The notes under the pieces were generated by a model. The model was not told the DNA's origin. It saw nothing but the letters and a program-made list of their open reading frames with translations, and searched no databases. A stretch of 64,000 nucleotides of DNA from Verrucomicrobiales bacterium (GTDB taxonomy: Bacteria; Verrucomicrobiota; Verrucomicrobiia; Verrucomicrobiales; DEV007). Position numbers and translations under genes: made by a program. Below, in pieces: positions 8,720 through 17,305 of this stretch (position 1 is the first letter of the stretch; the number at the start of each line of letters is the position of its first letter). Location of the stretch: NCBI GenBank assembly GCA_029213195.1, contig JARGNI010000021.1, positions 35,062 to 99,061 on the forward strand, given 5' to 3'.

Positions 8720-9562
8720 TCAGGCCGCCTTCTCCGGCAGCATGAAACTGAGAAGCTGGCCGAGACGCTCACGCAGGTCGGATCGAGAGACGATCAAATC
8801 GACGAGACCGTGATCGAGAAGGAATTCGGCAGTCTGAAAACCCGGAGGTAGGTCTTGGTGAGTCGTTTCCTTGATGACACGAGGACCGGCGAAACCAATC
8901 ATGCACTTGGGCTCCGCGATGATCACGTCGCCCAGCGTGGCAAAGCTTGCCGTCACGCCACCGGTCGTGGGGTGGGTCAAAATTGAAATGTAGGGCAGTC
9001 CAGCCTCGTGATGACGGGCCAGTGCGCCACTCGTCTTCGCCATTTGCATGAGGCTCAGAATTCCCTCGTGCATCCTCGCACCCCCAGAGGCGCTGACGAT
9101 GATCGCCCCACGTTTCTCTGCGGTCGCAACCTCGATCGAACGCGTCAGCTTTTCTCCAACCGCCGAGCCCATGCTCGCTCCGAGAAATCGGAAGTCCATG
9201 ACCCCCAGGGTTACCGGATTGCCTTGGATGGAACCACGACCCGTGAGGACGCCGTCCTTCAATCCCGTCTTCTTCTGGTAGGCCTTCACCTTGTCGGAAT
9301 ACCCCTTGAAACCGAGAGCATCGACAGACTCCACGGTCGGATCGAGCTCTTCGAAGGAGTCCTTGTCGAGCAACATCTCGACCCGCTCCTGGGAAGTCAG
9401 GGTAAAGTGGTGGTCACACTTCGTGCAGACACGATGACGCTGCTTCAGCGTGATCTCGTCGATGATCGCCCCACAAGTCGGACACTTGTTCCACAAGCCT
9501 TCCGGCATGTCGGATTTTTTCTTTCCGGGCGATTTGAAAGATCGTTTTTTGAAAAGAGGCAT
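8720..9562 (-). CDS. accD: Acetyl-CoA carboxylase carboxyltransferase beta subunit
   Basis: AccD pairs with AccA to transfer the carboxyl group from biotin-BCCP to acetyl-CoA, giving malonyl-CoA for fatty acid synthesis. The 280-residue protein has the N-terminal zinc ribbon CPTC...CTKC (Cys27, 30, 46, 49) and a crotonase-like carboxyltransferase core with SASGGARMHEG, YISILTHPTTGGVTASFA and GFAGPRVI. Length and order match bacterial AccD. No accA is visible in the window. ComF follows on the same strand after 167 bases without another gene. Confidence 0.96.
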   Translation of the reverse strand: MPLFKKRSFKSPGKKKSDMPEGLWNKCPTCGAIIDEITLKQRHRVCTKCDHHFTLTSQERVEMLLDKDSFEELDPTVESVDALGFKGYSDKVKAYQKKTGLKDGVLTGRGSIQGNPVTLGVMDFRFLGASMGSAVGEKLTRSIEVATAEKRGAIIVSASGGARMHEGILSLMQMAKTSGALARHHEAGLPYISILTHPTTGGVTASFATLGDVIIAEPKCMIGFAGPRVIKETTHQDLPPGFQTAEFLLDHGLVDLIVSRSDLRERLGQLLSFMLPEKAA

Positions 9563-9729
9563 AGGACCAAAAGTGAAATTCAGGACGGTGTGTGTTTCTC
9601 GAAGAAAGATAGCCGATCTGCGAAAACCTCGTCCCTCCTCGAACCTCGACAGTAGCGAAAAACACCGCTTTCACAACCTATTTCCTCGGGATTGCGGACC
9701 GCACAAGCTTCCCGCCATCGAGCTCGGGT

Positions 9730-10533
9730 TCACCCTCTCAACACCGAAATCGCAGCAATCGGCTGATCTTCAAAACCAGAATCGCGCAAAATTCGAGCAC
9801 ATTCCGAAACCGTCGTCGCCGTGGTCATGACGTCATCGACAATGAGAATACCAAACCCCTCCTCGAACGAATCGGCTTTCGCTCGCAGGGCAAAGACATC
9901 GGAGAGATTCCGAAGTCGCTCTTTGCGATCGAGCTGCGCCTGTCGCACCGTCGCTTTCGTTCTCACGAGACACGCGGTTTCGACGAGGTGACTTCCGTTC
10001 GGAGAGTGACGCCGGAACTCGGTCGCGATCTCAGCGGCCTGGTTGAATCCCCTCTCTCGCAATCGCTTCCGATGAAGTGGCACCGGGACGAGGTGCCAAC
10101 CCGGCACCTCCCGCAACCTCTCATCCTCCCAGACTCGTTGCAGCAGGACTCCCCAGAGTCGCGCGAGATGGATCTGCTTCCCGTATTTGTAGGCATGCAT
10201 CAACTCACGGGCCTCCCCCGAGCTGCGATAGGCACTGATCGCAAAATCAACGGCCAGTTCGCGATCCGCACAGTTGCTGCAGCGAAAGGTCGCCATCGCA
10301 AGGTTCAGGACGCTTCCATCTCCATAGCTCTGCCCACAAACCCGGCAGGCCTCTGCCCCCATCGGGGTCAACCTGCTCTCGCAGTTTTCACAGAGAAAGG
10401 GCATCTGCGATTGGCGATGGTGCGAAAGGATCTCGTCGCAGACTCCGCAGGCAGGAGGAAAAATCCACCGCTTCGCCCGTCGAGCGAGATCCGGAATCCA
10501 ACGCGAGATCACACCTTGACGCCCCAAATTCAT
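9730..10533 (-). CDS. comF: ComF family phosphoribosyltransferase-like protein
   Basis: ComF proteins are needed for DNA uptake in competent bacteria and have a type I phosphoribosyltransferase fold. The 267-residue product begins with a double zinc finger: CGVC (29-32), then CENC, CRVC and CSNC pairs. It then has a YKYG...LVPVPLHRKRLRERGFNQA segment and the PRPP loop ILIVDDVMTTATTV near the C-terminus, all classical ComF features. The start codon at 10533 lies seven bases after the end of the CPBP protease gene on the same strand, so the two are probably cotranscribed. Whether this organism is competent is not shown. Confidence 0.9.
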   Translation of the reverse strand: MNLGRQGVISRWIPDLARRAKRWIFPPACGVCDEILSHHRQSQMPFLCENCESRLTPMGAEACRVCGQSYGDGSVLNLAMATFRCSNCADRELAVDFAISAYRSSGEARELMHAYKYGKQIHLARLWGVLLQRVWEDERLREVPGWHLVPVPLHRKRLRERGFNQAAEIATEFRRHSPNGSHLVETACLVRTKATVRQAQLDRKERLRNLSDVFALRAKADSFEEGFGILIVDDVMTTATTVSECARILRDSGFEDQPIAAISVLRG

Positions 10534-10539
10534 CCCCTT

Positions 10540-11538
10540 TCAAGATTCCAGAGCCGGCTCACGCCCAGTTCGATCTTTCTTCCGCAGCCAGAACCAGAGA
10601 GCCAGCCCGGTCAGCAGCACCACCAGGGTCGAGACCAATCCAACACGCAGGGTATCCCCGAGCCAGGGCATCATTTCTGCCCTCTCGAAAGCTCGACGAG
10701 TCATGGGGCTCAGCATCTTGACCCCAAAAACCCAACCCGCGTGAAGCCCGATTCCCAGCCATAGCGAGCGCGTCGCCTCTCTCGTGTAGCCGAGGACAAT
10801 CCCGATCGCGAAGAGGACAGCAAACTCCGACAGGAGAAAATAGAGATCCCCGAACTGCGAGAAGAAATGCTGAAAAAGCCTACCCACGAACCAGAAGCCC
10901 GACGTCGCCGTGACCTCTGCCACCTGGAGAGTGTGAGGGGCGTTGAAGAAATGAATCACCGCAAAGAAAATCGCCACGAAAAAGAAGAGGACCCTCGGGC
11001 GCAACACCTTCCCCAGAACCGCATAGAGAGCGCCTCGAAAGACGAATTCCTCGAGGAAACCGACGGCAAACCCGGTCCCCAGAGCCGACAAAATCAGGCG
11101 AACGAGGGTCTTTCCGGAATCCTGCGACTCATACCATCCCTGCTGGACATACCAGGCCCCAAGGAGGAGCAAAGTCCCGCCGGCAAGGACGAAGCCAAGA
11201 AGAAGATGTTTCCACCACGATGGATTAGGGGCGAGATCGAGAGAGGCGAGAAAGCTGCGTTTCTCCCCCGTTCTTCCCCGCTTGAACCACGAAAGGACGG
11301 GCCAGACGAGCAGCACGGCGCCAATGAGGATGGCTCGATTGAAATATCTCGAAAACTGGGCCCGATCCATCGATCCATGCAACCCGGCGAACGGACCATT
11401 CTCGATCCAGCCCTCCGCCACGACATGTTTGCCGAACTGGTAAAGAAACGGCGAGAGCACTGCGCCGAGCAGCACCGTGCCGAGAAAAAAGACGAGAATC
11501 TTGAAGGCTCCCGACTGGAAAAAATTTCGTCCTTCCAT
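10540..11538 (-). CDS. CPBP family intramembrane metalloprotease
   Basis: A polytopic membrane protein (332 residues, roughly eight helices) of the CAAX-prenyl-protease/bacteriocin-processing (CPBP, ABI) family. The signature motifs are EEFVFRG (EExxxR) and, one helix later, FAVIH (FxxxH), which bind the catalytic metal in the membrane. A long variable loop with GRLFQHFFSQF lies between later helices. The reading frame is open up to 11706, but the codons upstream of 11538 are unlike the rest (TTA, CTA, TTG and AGG are common), so I chose the ATG at 11538. A TTG at 11703 preceded by GAGGGG is the alternative. It is divergent from the S41 protease gene and close to comF. Confidence 0.8.
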   Translation of the reverse strand: MEGRNFFQSGAFKILVFFLGTVLLGAVLSPFLYQFGKHVVAEGWIENGPFAGLHGSMDRAQFSRYFNRAILIGAVLLVWPVLSWFKRGRTGEKRSFLASLDLAPNPSWWKHLLLGFVLAGGTLLLLGAWYVQQGWYESQDSGKTLVRLILSALGTGFAVGFLEEFVFRGALYAVLGKVLRPRVLFFFVAIFFAVIHFFNAPHTLQVAEVTATSGFWFVGRLFQHFFSQFGDLYFLLSEFAVLFAIGIVLGYTREATRSLWLGIGLHAGWVFGVKMLSPMTRRAFERAEMMPWLGDTLRVGLVSTLVVLLTGLALWFWLRKKDRTGREPALES

Positions 11539-11734
11539 TTCAGCCTGATACGCGAAAACCCGCTGCTTTGCAATGCTGCGAAGTAAGCTGCGGGGCTCAT
11601 CTGCGTCTGACAAAAGGCTTTTCCCGTAACTCCTTTCGGTGTAGTCTCCACGCTCCGAAACTAAGCTTTTACCGGCTTGGATCGTCCTATGGCGTAGATC
11701 CAACACGTCCCCTCACAGACCTGACCTCATTTCC

Positions 11735-14080
11735 ATGTTTTCTTCCTTTTCTTTCCACCGGTCTCTTCTCCTCCTTCTCGGATTCGTCGTGACCCTGACG
11801 GCGACCCCTCGCAGCGAAGCCGAGACCCAGTATGGCGATCTCGCTCTCCGCGTGACGACGATGCTGGAGAAGGAGCACTTCCTCCGCGAAGACTTCAACG
11901 ACAAGATGTCCAAGCGGGTGCTCGACACCTACCTCGAGATGCTCGACTTCAGCCGTGTTTATTTCACCAAGGAGGATATCGATCGCTTCCGAAAGCAATA
12001 CGAGACGAAGATCGATGACCAGGTCCGCGAGGAGGGCATTCCGGCTGCCTACGACATTTACTCCGTTTACCAGGAGCGAGTCGCGAGCCGGGTCAAGATG
12101 GCGAAGGAGCTCGCGAAGCCGAACACCTTTACCTATGACTCGGACCGAACCGTCCAGATTTCCCGGAAAGATTCCGAGTGGGCTCCGGCAGGAAAAGAGC
12201 ACGATCAACTCTGGCGCAACCTGATCGAAGGAGATCTCATCCGGGAGAAACTCATCGCCGATGCCCTCGCTGAGAAAGAAGCCGAGGAGAAAGCCGAGCG
12301 AAAAGAGAAAGGCGAAGAAACCGAGAAAGATGGTGAGCCTGACAAGCCGGAGAAAAGCATCTACGAAAAGGTTTCCGACCGCTATGAGCGGATCTCGAAG
12401 CGCGTCAACGAGAACAACACCGAAGATGTCGCAACTTTGTTCATCAAGTCCATCGCGCGCGCCTACGACCCTCACTCCGAGTATTTCTCGCAGCAGCAAT
12501 ATGACAACTTCCGGATCGGGATGAACAAATCTCTCACCGGGATTGGCGCAATGCTTCAGAAAGATGAAGACCAGGGCGGTGCCACGATCGAGGGTCTCGT
12601 CGTTGGTGGACCTGCCTTCAAAGGTGGCGACCTGGAAGTGAAGGATCGGGTCATTGGAGTCGGCCAGGGAGTCGATGGCGAATTCACCGATGTCGTCGAA
12701 ATGAAGCTTTCCGACATCGTCGACCTCATCCGCGGAGAAGTCGGCAGCGTTGTACGCCTCAAGGTCATCCCTGCCGGTAAGTCAGCGGAGATCAAGCTGG
12801 TCAACATCACCCGGGACAAGATCGACCTGAAAGACAGCCTTGCCACCGCCGACCTCATCATCACCCAGGATCCGAAGGGCAATGAGCAGAAGATCGGCTG
12901 GATCACCCTGCCCTCCTTCTATGCCGACATGGATGGCGGCCAGACCAGCACGACGACGGATGTTCGCCGTCTCCTCACTCGACTCTCGATCGAAGGGATC
13001 GATGGATTGGTCGTCGACCTCCGTGACAATGGTGGAGGTTCCCTCGAGGAAGCCATCAACATGACCGGCCTCTTCATCAAGAAAGGTCCGGTCGTGCAGT
13101 CCATCGACTGGAGAGAAAACCGCGATCAGCGCTCTTCTCGAAATGCGGAGGCGGTCTATGGCGGCCCCATGGTCGTTCTCACCAACCGGGCCAGCGCTTC
13201 CGCTTCCGAGATTTTCGCGGCCGCCCTCCAGGATTACAACCGGGCGGTCATCGTCGGAGACAAGGCTACTTTTGGCAAAGGAACGGTGCAGCAACTGCGC
13301 CCCGTTCTCAGCAGCCGTCTCGTCCTCCCCTTCAACCGGAAAACGGTTCAGCAGGGAGCCCTCAAGCTGACAATCCAGACATTCTACCGAATCAACGGTC
13401 ACTCCACCCAGAGAGACGGCGTCATTCCTGACGTTCACCTCCCTTCCATCCTCGACATCGCCGAGATCGGGGAAGCGTCTCTCCCGAATGCACTTGATGT
13501 CGATCCGATCGAGAAGAGCAATTACCAGGCCTTTTTCCAGGACCCCCTCCCGGTGGATGCACTCCGAAAAGCATCGGAAGTTCGGGTTGGTTCGCGACAG
13601 GGCTTCGAGTACATTCTCTCCGACATCGCCGAGGAGAAACAGCGCATCGAAGAGAACAAGATCGTGCTGAATCTCGAGCAGCGGAAAGCGGAAGCCAAGG
13701 CCGACGAAGAAAAGGCGGAAGCCCGCAAGGCCGAGCGCATCGCGCGATTCGCCGAGATCCGGGAAAAAGAGAAGGATCTCTTCACCATTTTCAAACTGAC
13801 GCAGGACAACGTTCTCGACGAAGGGCTTACCCTTCGTGACGACCTTTCTGCCGAGGAGTTGAGTGGAATGTCTCGTGGAAAGAATGACGAGGAAGATCCG
13901 GAGATGAAAGCCCTCCGATATCCACATCGCTTCGATCCCTACGAGCGCGAGACGGTCCGCATCGTTCAGGATCTCATTGCGATCAGCGAGACAGGCAACC
14001 CGGTTCAGATCTCTGAGGCCAAGCCCAAGGCACGGGGGAAGACGGTCCCGATTCCTGCGAACGAGTCCCAGCCCAACTAG
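11735..14080 (+). CDS. Tail-specific (Prc/Tsp-like) S41 carboxy-terminal protease
   Basis: A periplasmic serine protease that degrades or trims proteins from their C-termini. The 781 residues comprise a signal peptide (1-29), the helical N-terminal domain of the Tsp family with a charged Glu/Lys-rich insert at about 175-208, a PDZ domain (about 260-350), the S41 catalytic core, and a C-terminal DUF3340-like helical region rich in Lys and Glu. The Ser-Lys dyad is readable as Ser489 (NRASASASEIFA) and Lys515 (TFGKGTVQQ). The size is close to E. coli Tsp. The gene is followed by the helicase after 157 bases with no obvious terminator. Confidence 0.92.
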   Translation: MFSSFSFHRSLLLLLGFVVTLTATPRSEAETQYGDLALRVTTMLEKEHFLREDFNDKMSKRVLDTYLEMLDFSRVYFTKEDIDRFRKQYETKIDDQVREEGIPAAYDIYSVYQERVASRVKMAKELAKPNTFTYDSDRTVQISRKDSEWAPAGKEHDQLWRNLIEGDLIREKLIADALAEKEAEEKAERKEKGEETEKDGEPDKPEKSIYEKVSDRYERISKRVNENNTEDVATLFIKSIARAYDPHSEYFSQQQYDNFRIGMNKSLTGIGAMLQKDEDQGGATIEGLVVGGPAFKGGDLEVKDRVIGVGQGVDGEFTDVVEMKLSDIVDLIRGEVGSVVRLKVIPAGKSAEIKLVNITRDKIDLKDSLATADLIITQDPKGNEQKIGWITLPSFYADMDGGQTSTTTDVRRLLTRLSIEGIDGLVVDLRDNGGGSLEEAINMTGLFIKKGPVVQSIDWRENRDQRSSRNAEAVYGGPMVVLTNRASASASEIFAAALQDYNRAVIVGDKATFGKGTVQQLRPVLSSRLVLPFNRKTVQQGALKLTIQTFYRINGHSTQRDGVIPDVHLPSILDIAEIGEASLPNALDVDPIEKSNYQAFFQDPLPVDALRKASEVRVGSRQGFEYILSDIAEEKQRIEENKIVLNLEQRKAEAKADEEKAEARKAERIARFAEIREKEKDLFTIFKLTQDNVLDEGLTLRDDLSAEELSGMSRGKNDEEDPEMKALRYPHRFDPYERETVRIVQDLIAISETGNPVQISEAKPKARGKTVPIPANESQPN

Positions 14081-14237
14081 TAGGCTTCGGACTCCCCAGC
14101 CCGGGGAAGTGACCCGGAACCCGAGGAGGATTCCCCCGCGATCCTCGACCGAGGTCGTGTTTGGTTCGCAGGCTCCTGTTTCAGAATCTCCGATTCTTTC
14201 TCACACCGAACCCGTTTCGCGGCGTAGTATTTCCATC

Positions 14238-16790
14238 ATGCAAGGCGGATGGGAACAGGCTCTCGATGGACTCCAGGTCCATCTCCAGGTTCCGGATCTC
14301 TGGCAACAGGAAGCCATCCGGGCACTTCGTTCCGGCAAGGATGTCATCGTCTCGGCCCCGACCGGAGCCGGGAAAACCTTCATCTTCGAATCGCTCTTCG
14401 AAGACGGGAAGACCTTTCGATCCGATCGGCAGGCGGTCTACACCGTGCCCACCCGAGCCCTCGCCAACGACAAGTGGCGAGAGTGGAAGAAGAAAGGATG
14501 GAACGTCGGGATCGCGACCGGCGATGTCGCCGAAAACCTCGACGCTCCCGTCATCGTCGCGACCCTGGAAACGCAACGGGAGCGCTTTCTCGCCGGGGAC
14601 GGCCCCCGTCTTCTCATCATCGACGAATACCAGATGATCGGAGATCGTCGACGCGGGCTGCAGTACGAGCTGGCCCTCGCTCTCGCTCCCGATACCACCC
14701 AACTCCTGCTTCTCAGCGGCTCCGTGGCGAATCCCCGTCATGTCGAGGAATGGATGACCCGACTTGAGCGCGATGCCATCGTCGTCGAAACGAAAGAGCG
14801 TCCCGTGCCACTCGAAGAACGTCATCTCGACGAACTCCCCCGAGCGGCTCCTCGCCAGTGCCGAAATTTCTGGCAGAGGCTCGCCCTCTCGACCCTGCTT
14901 TCGCACTATGGTCCTCTCCTGATTTTTGCGACCCATCGAAAGGCAGCCGAGAAGATTGCCGCGAAAGTGGCCGAGGCCCTTCCCGATGATGACCCCATCG
15001 CCCTTGGAGATCCCACCCTCGAGCAATCGTGCTCGAAGGAGCTGTCGCGATTGCTCAAGAAGCGTGTCGCCTTCCATCACAGCGGACTCAGCTTTACGGA
15101 ACGCGCCGCCATCGTCGAACCGCTCGCCAAGGCCGGCCAGCTCCGAGTCATCGTCGCCACGATGGGACTTGCGGCAGGCATCAACTTCTCGGTTCGCTCC
15201 GTCTTCGTCTCCGACGCCACCTACCAGGATGGACCGTTCCAAAGAGACGTCAGTCCGGATGAACTTCTCCAGATGTTCGGACGCGCCGGACGACGAGGGC
15301 TCGACGAGACCGGCTACATTCTCATCGGTGATCGGACCCCGAGGCTCTCCGATGCCCACCCTCTCGAACTGCGAAGACAGAACGAAGTCGACTGGCCCAC
15401 CCTGATCCGGCGAATGCACCATGCCGCTCGATCCGGCGAATCCCCCATCGAGGCCGCGCGCATTCTCCGCGACCGACTCTTTTCGCGCCAGCAGGTCTCC
15501 CTCGGATTCCGCTCCGTGAGCGACGACGATCTTGCCGAGGAACCCGCTCTCTTTGGACTCAAACCGACGCAAAAAGAGGTGCTCAATTCTCTTGGCGAAT
15601 GGGAAGCCGTCCGGGCCAATCGGATCGAGAAAGTCCCCCTGAAATCGACACGCTCCTTTGTCCGTGGACGCTACCGCCCCACCGAGAGCGACAGCTCGCA
15701 AATCTCGTCTCTCCTGCCCGCCCGTGCTCGGCTCTGCCGACTCGGCACGGCCCCTGGCGAGGAGGGCTCGCGCAACGCTCCCCGTCGCTACGGTATGGAA
15801 CTCGCCATCGCCACGGAGAAAGAGCCCGATCAATTCTACCTGACCAAGTTCGCCCAGAAACAGGCCCGACGTCAGGACCGTGGGCACGACCCCACCACCG
15901 CCTACACCGAGGAAGAAGCCAATCTCTTTCTCCCGGAAATCTTTGCCGAGGGTATCGCCCCGGCCCGCTTCGAAGCCCTGGTCCACCGAGGGCAGCAACT
16001 CTTTCTCACCGGGCACTTTCGAGACGTGGAATGCGAGGCCTATCTCGATAGCTCGGATGTCGCCCTTCTCAATCCCCGCGAACGATCCGTAGAGATCACC
16101 AGCGAGACCCATGTCACCGATCTCGAATCGGGAGAGATCGTACAGGCCCGCGCTGGAACCGCGGTCCACGCCTGGAGAAAGCTTCGGCTCATCGACGATC
16201 AGGGCGTTCCCACCCACCGGGGAACACTTTTCAGCTTTTTCCAGGGAGGAGAAGGCCTCGCCATTGCAGCTGCACTCGAGGACCCTCACTATCACCCCGA
16301 AGAAATCATTCTCCACCTCGCCAACCTCAGGGCCGGCCATCGCTTCGAGCTCGACACCGTTCCCCATGCCGACCGGATCGTCGACTCGATCGGGAGTGAA
16401 CGGCTTGCGGCAGCGTGTCGCCAGGCTCACGGCCCCGTCGACCACGAAGGCTACCTGCGTCTGGGCCTCCCGATTCAGTATGGCGAAGGAGCCGCGGAGG
16501 TCATCGCGCTGATGCTCGACGGAGGCTTGCACAAACTCCTCGGAAAGGGAGCTACTCTCGAGTTCGGCCCCGGGGATGTCGAACGCGCTTTCGTCGAATG
16601 GCTCAGCCTCCTGCGGCATCTCCACCACGCTCCCGATCTCGATGATGAGCGCTGGATGGCACTCAAAGCCGCCGCCGGTTTCGAGTTGAAGCGCCGGGAT
16701 CGACGAAGCCCTCTCATGTCGCTGCCCTCCCTTCCCGCCACCGTTCTGCAGAAAGCGCCCCAACACGGGATCCGGTATAGCGCCCTTTGA
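14238..16790 (+). CDS. Ski2-like DEAD/DEAH-box superfamily II helicase
   Basis: An 850-residue ATP-dependent nucleic acid helicase. Visible motifs are the Q-like WQQEAIRAL, Walker A APTGAGKT (40-47), Ia PTRALANDK (71-79), a motif II that reads IIDEYQ (DEYQ rather than DEAD or DExH, 129-132), motif III LLSGSVANP, motif V region VIVATMGLAAGIN and motif VI FGRAGRRGLDETGY. The Ala-Gly-Ile-Asn stretch and the long C-terminal region resemble Ski2/Mtr4/Hel308 types, but no specific subfamily was recognised. The ATG at 14238 was chosen because upstream in-frame codons overlap the protease gene and are not protein-like. YlbF-type protein follows after 40 bases. Confidence 0.82.
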   Translation: MQGGWEQALDGLQVHLQVPDLWQQEAIRALRSGKDVIVSAPTGAGKTFIFESLFEDGKTFRSDRQAVYTVPTRALANDKWREWKKKGWNVGIATGDVAENLDAPVIVATLETQRERFLAGDGPRLLIIDEYQMIGDRRRGLQYELALALAPDTTQLLLLSGSVANPRHVEEWMTRLERDAIVVETKERPVPLEERHLDELPRAAPRQCRNFWQRLALSTLLSHYGPLLIFATHRKAAEKIAAKVAEALPDDDPIALGDPTLEQSCSKELSRLLKKRVAFHHSGLSFTERAAIVEPLAKAGQLRVIVATMGLAAGINFSVRSVFVSDATYQDGPFQRDVSPDELLQMFGRAGRRGLDETGYILIGDRTPRLSDAHPLELRRQNEVDWPTLIRRMHHAARSGESPIEAARILRDRLFSRQQVSLGFRSVSDDDLAEEPALFGLKPTQKEVLNSLGEWEAVRANRIEKVPLKSTRSFVRGRYRPTESDSSQISSLLPARARLCRLGTAPGEEGSRNAPRRYGMELAIATEKEPDQFYLTKFAQKQARRQDRGHDPTTAYTEEEANLFLPEIFAEGIAPARFEALVHRGQQLFLTGHFRDVECEAYLDSSDVALLNPRERSVEITSETHVTDLESGEIVQARAGTAVHAWRKLRLIDDQGVPTHRGTLFSFFQGGEGLAIAAALEDPHYHPEEIILHLANLRAGHRFELDTVPHADRIVDSIGSERLAAACRQAHGPVDHEGYLRLGLPIQYGEGAAEVIALMLDGGLHKLLGKGATLEFGPGDVERAFVEWLSLLRHLHHAPDLDDERWMALKAAAGFELKRRDRRSPLMSLPSLPATVLQKAPQHGIRYSAL

Positions 16791-16830
16791 AAGCCCTTGA
16801 GAAGCACCCTGATCTGGCGTACCGCTGGGT

Positions 16831-17247
16831 ATGGAAACTACTCTCTCCCCGAATTCGGCTGTTCTCGAAAAAACTCGCGAGCTGTGCTCCCTGATTCTCC
16901 AGTCAGGGGAATACACCGAGAACGTGTCCAAGATCGAGACGTTCTTCAAAGACGAAGATGCCCAGGCATCCTACCGCGAGTTCGCCTCGCTTGGAGAGGA
17001 GCTCCAGCAGAAACAACAGACCGGCACCCTGAACGATGAGGACATCGCGGGCTACGAGTCGAAGCTCAAGGCCCTCCGGACCGACCCCGTCACCGGTGGT
17101 TTCATGGAAGCTGAGGAAAAGCTGAATGGAATCGTCCAGCAGATCTCCAAGTATGTCGGCAAGACCCTCGAGCTCGGAAAACTTCCCGATCCCGAAGATC
17201 TCGAAGACAGCGGCTGCTGCAGCAGCGGTGGATGTGGCTGCAACTAG
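16831..17247 (+). CDS. YlbF-family regulator with Cys-rich C-terminal tail
   Basis: A small all-helical protein (138 residues) of the YlbF/YmcA family. In Bacillus subtilis YlbF, YmcA and YaaT form a complex that carries iron-sulfur clusters and directs RNase Y towards certain transcripts; whether this member does so is unknown. Residues 10-115 fit the family helices (FFKDEDAQASYREFASLGEE; NGIVQQISKYVG). The tail GCCSSGGCGCN has four cysteines (129, 130, 135, 137) and looks like a metal or cluster ligand set. It lies 40 bases after a Ski2-like helicase and ends in a strong terminator, so the pair may form one transcript. Confidence 0.8.
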   Translation: METTLSPNSAVLEKTRELCSLILQSGEYTENVSKIETFFKDEDAQASYREFASLGEELQQKQQTGTLNDEDIAGYESKLKALRTDPVTGGFMEAEEKLNGIVQQISKYVGKTLELGKLPDPEDLEDSGCCSSGGCGCN

Positions 17248-17270
17248 TCCCTGCCCCAACTACTTTTTCG

Positions 17271-17305
17271 AAAGCAGGCTTCCTTCGGGAGCCTGCTTTT
17301 TTATT
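17271..17305 (+). terminator. Intrinsic terminator with UUCG tetraloop
   Basis: The stem AAAGCAGGCT (17271-17280) pairs perfectly with AGCCTGCTTT (17290-17299). Inside it a CC/GG extension closes a TTCG loop, with one bulged T. A run of T residues continues the right arm (17297-17302). It lies 23 bases after the ylbF-like stop. The T tract overlaps the stop codon of the convergent bioA. On the other strand no comparable T run follows, so it mainly serves the plus-strand genes. Confidence 0.9.

Noticed and set aside
11539..11706. N-terminal extension of the CPBP protease
   Set aside because: Codon use (TTA, CTA, TTG, AGG) is unlike the gene body and the sequence lies in the divergent promoter region; kept only as an alternative start.
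14181..16949. A 922-codon open frame on the minus strand opposite the helicase
   Set aside because: It is the antisense of a gene with clear helicase motifs. The strong C/G third-position bias removes stop codons from the opposite frame; the translation has no recognisable motif.
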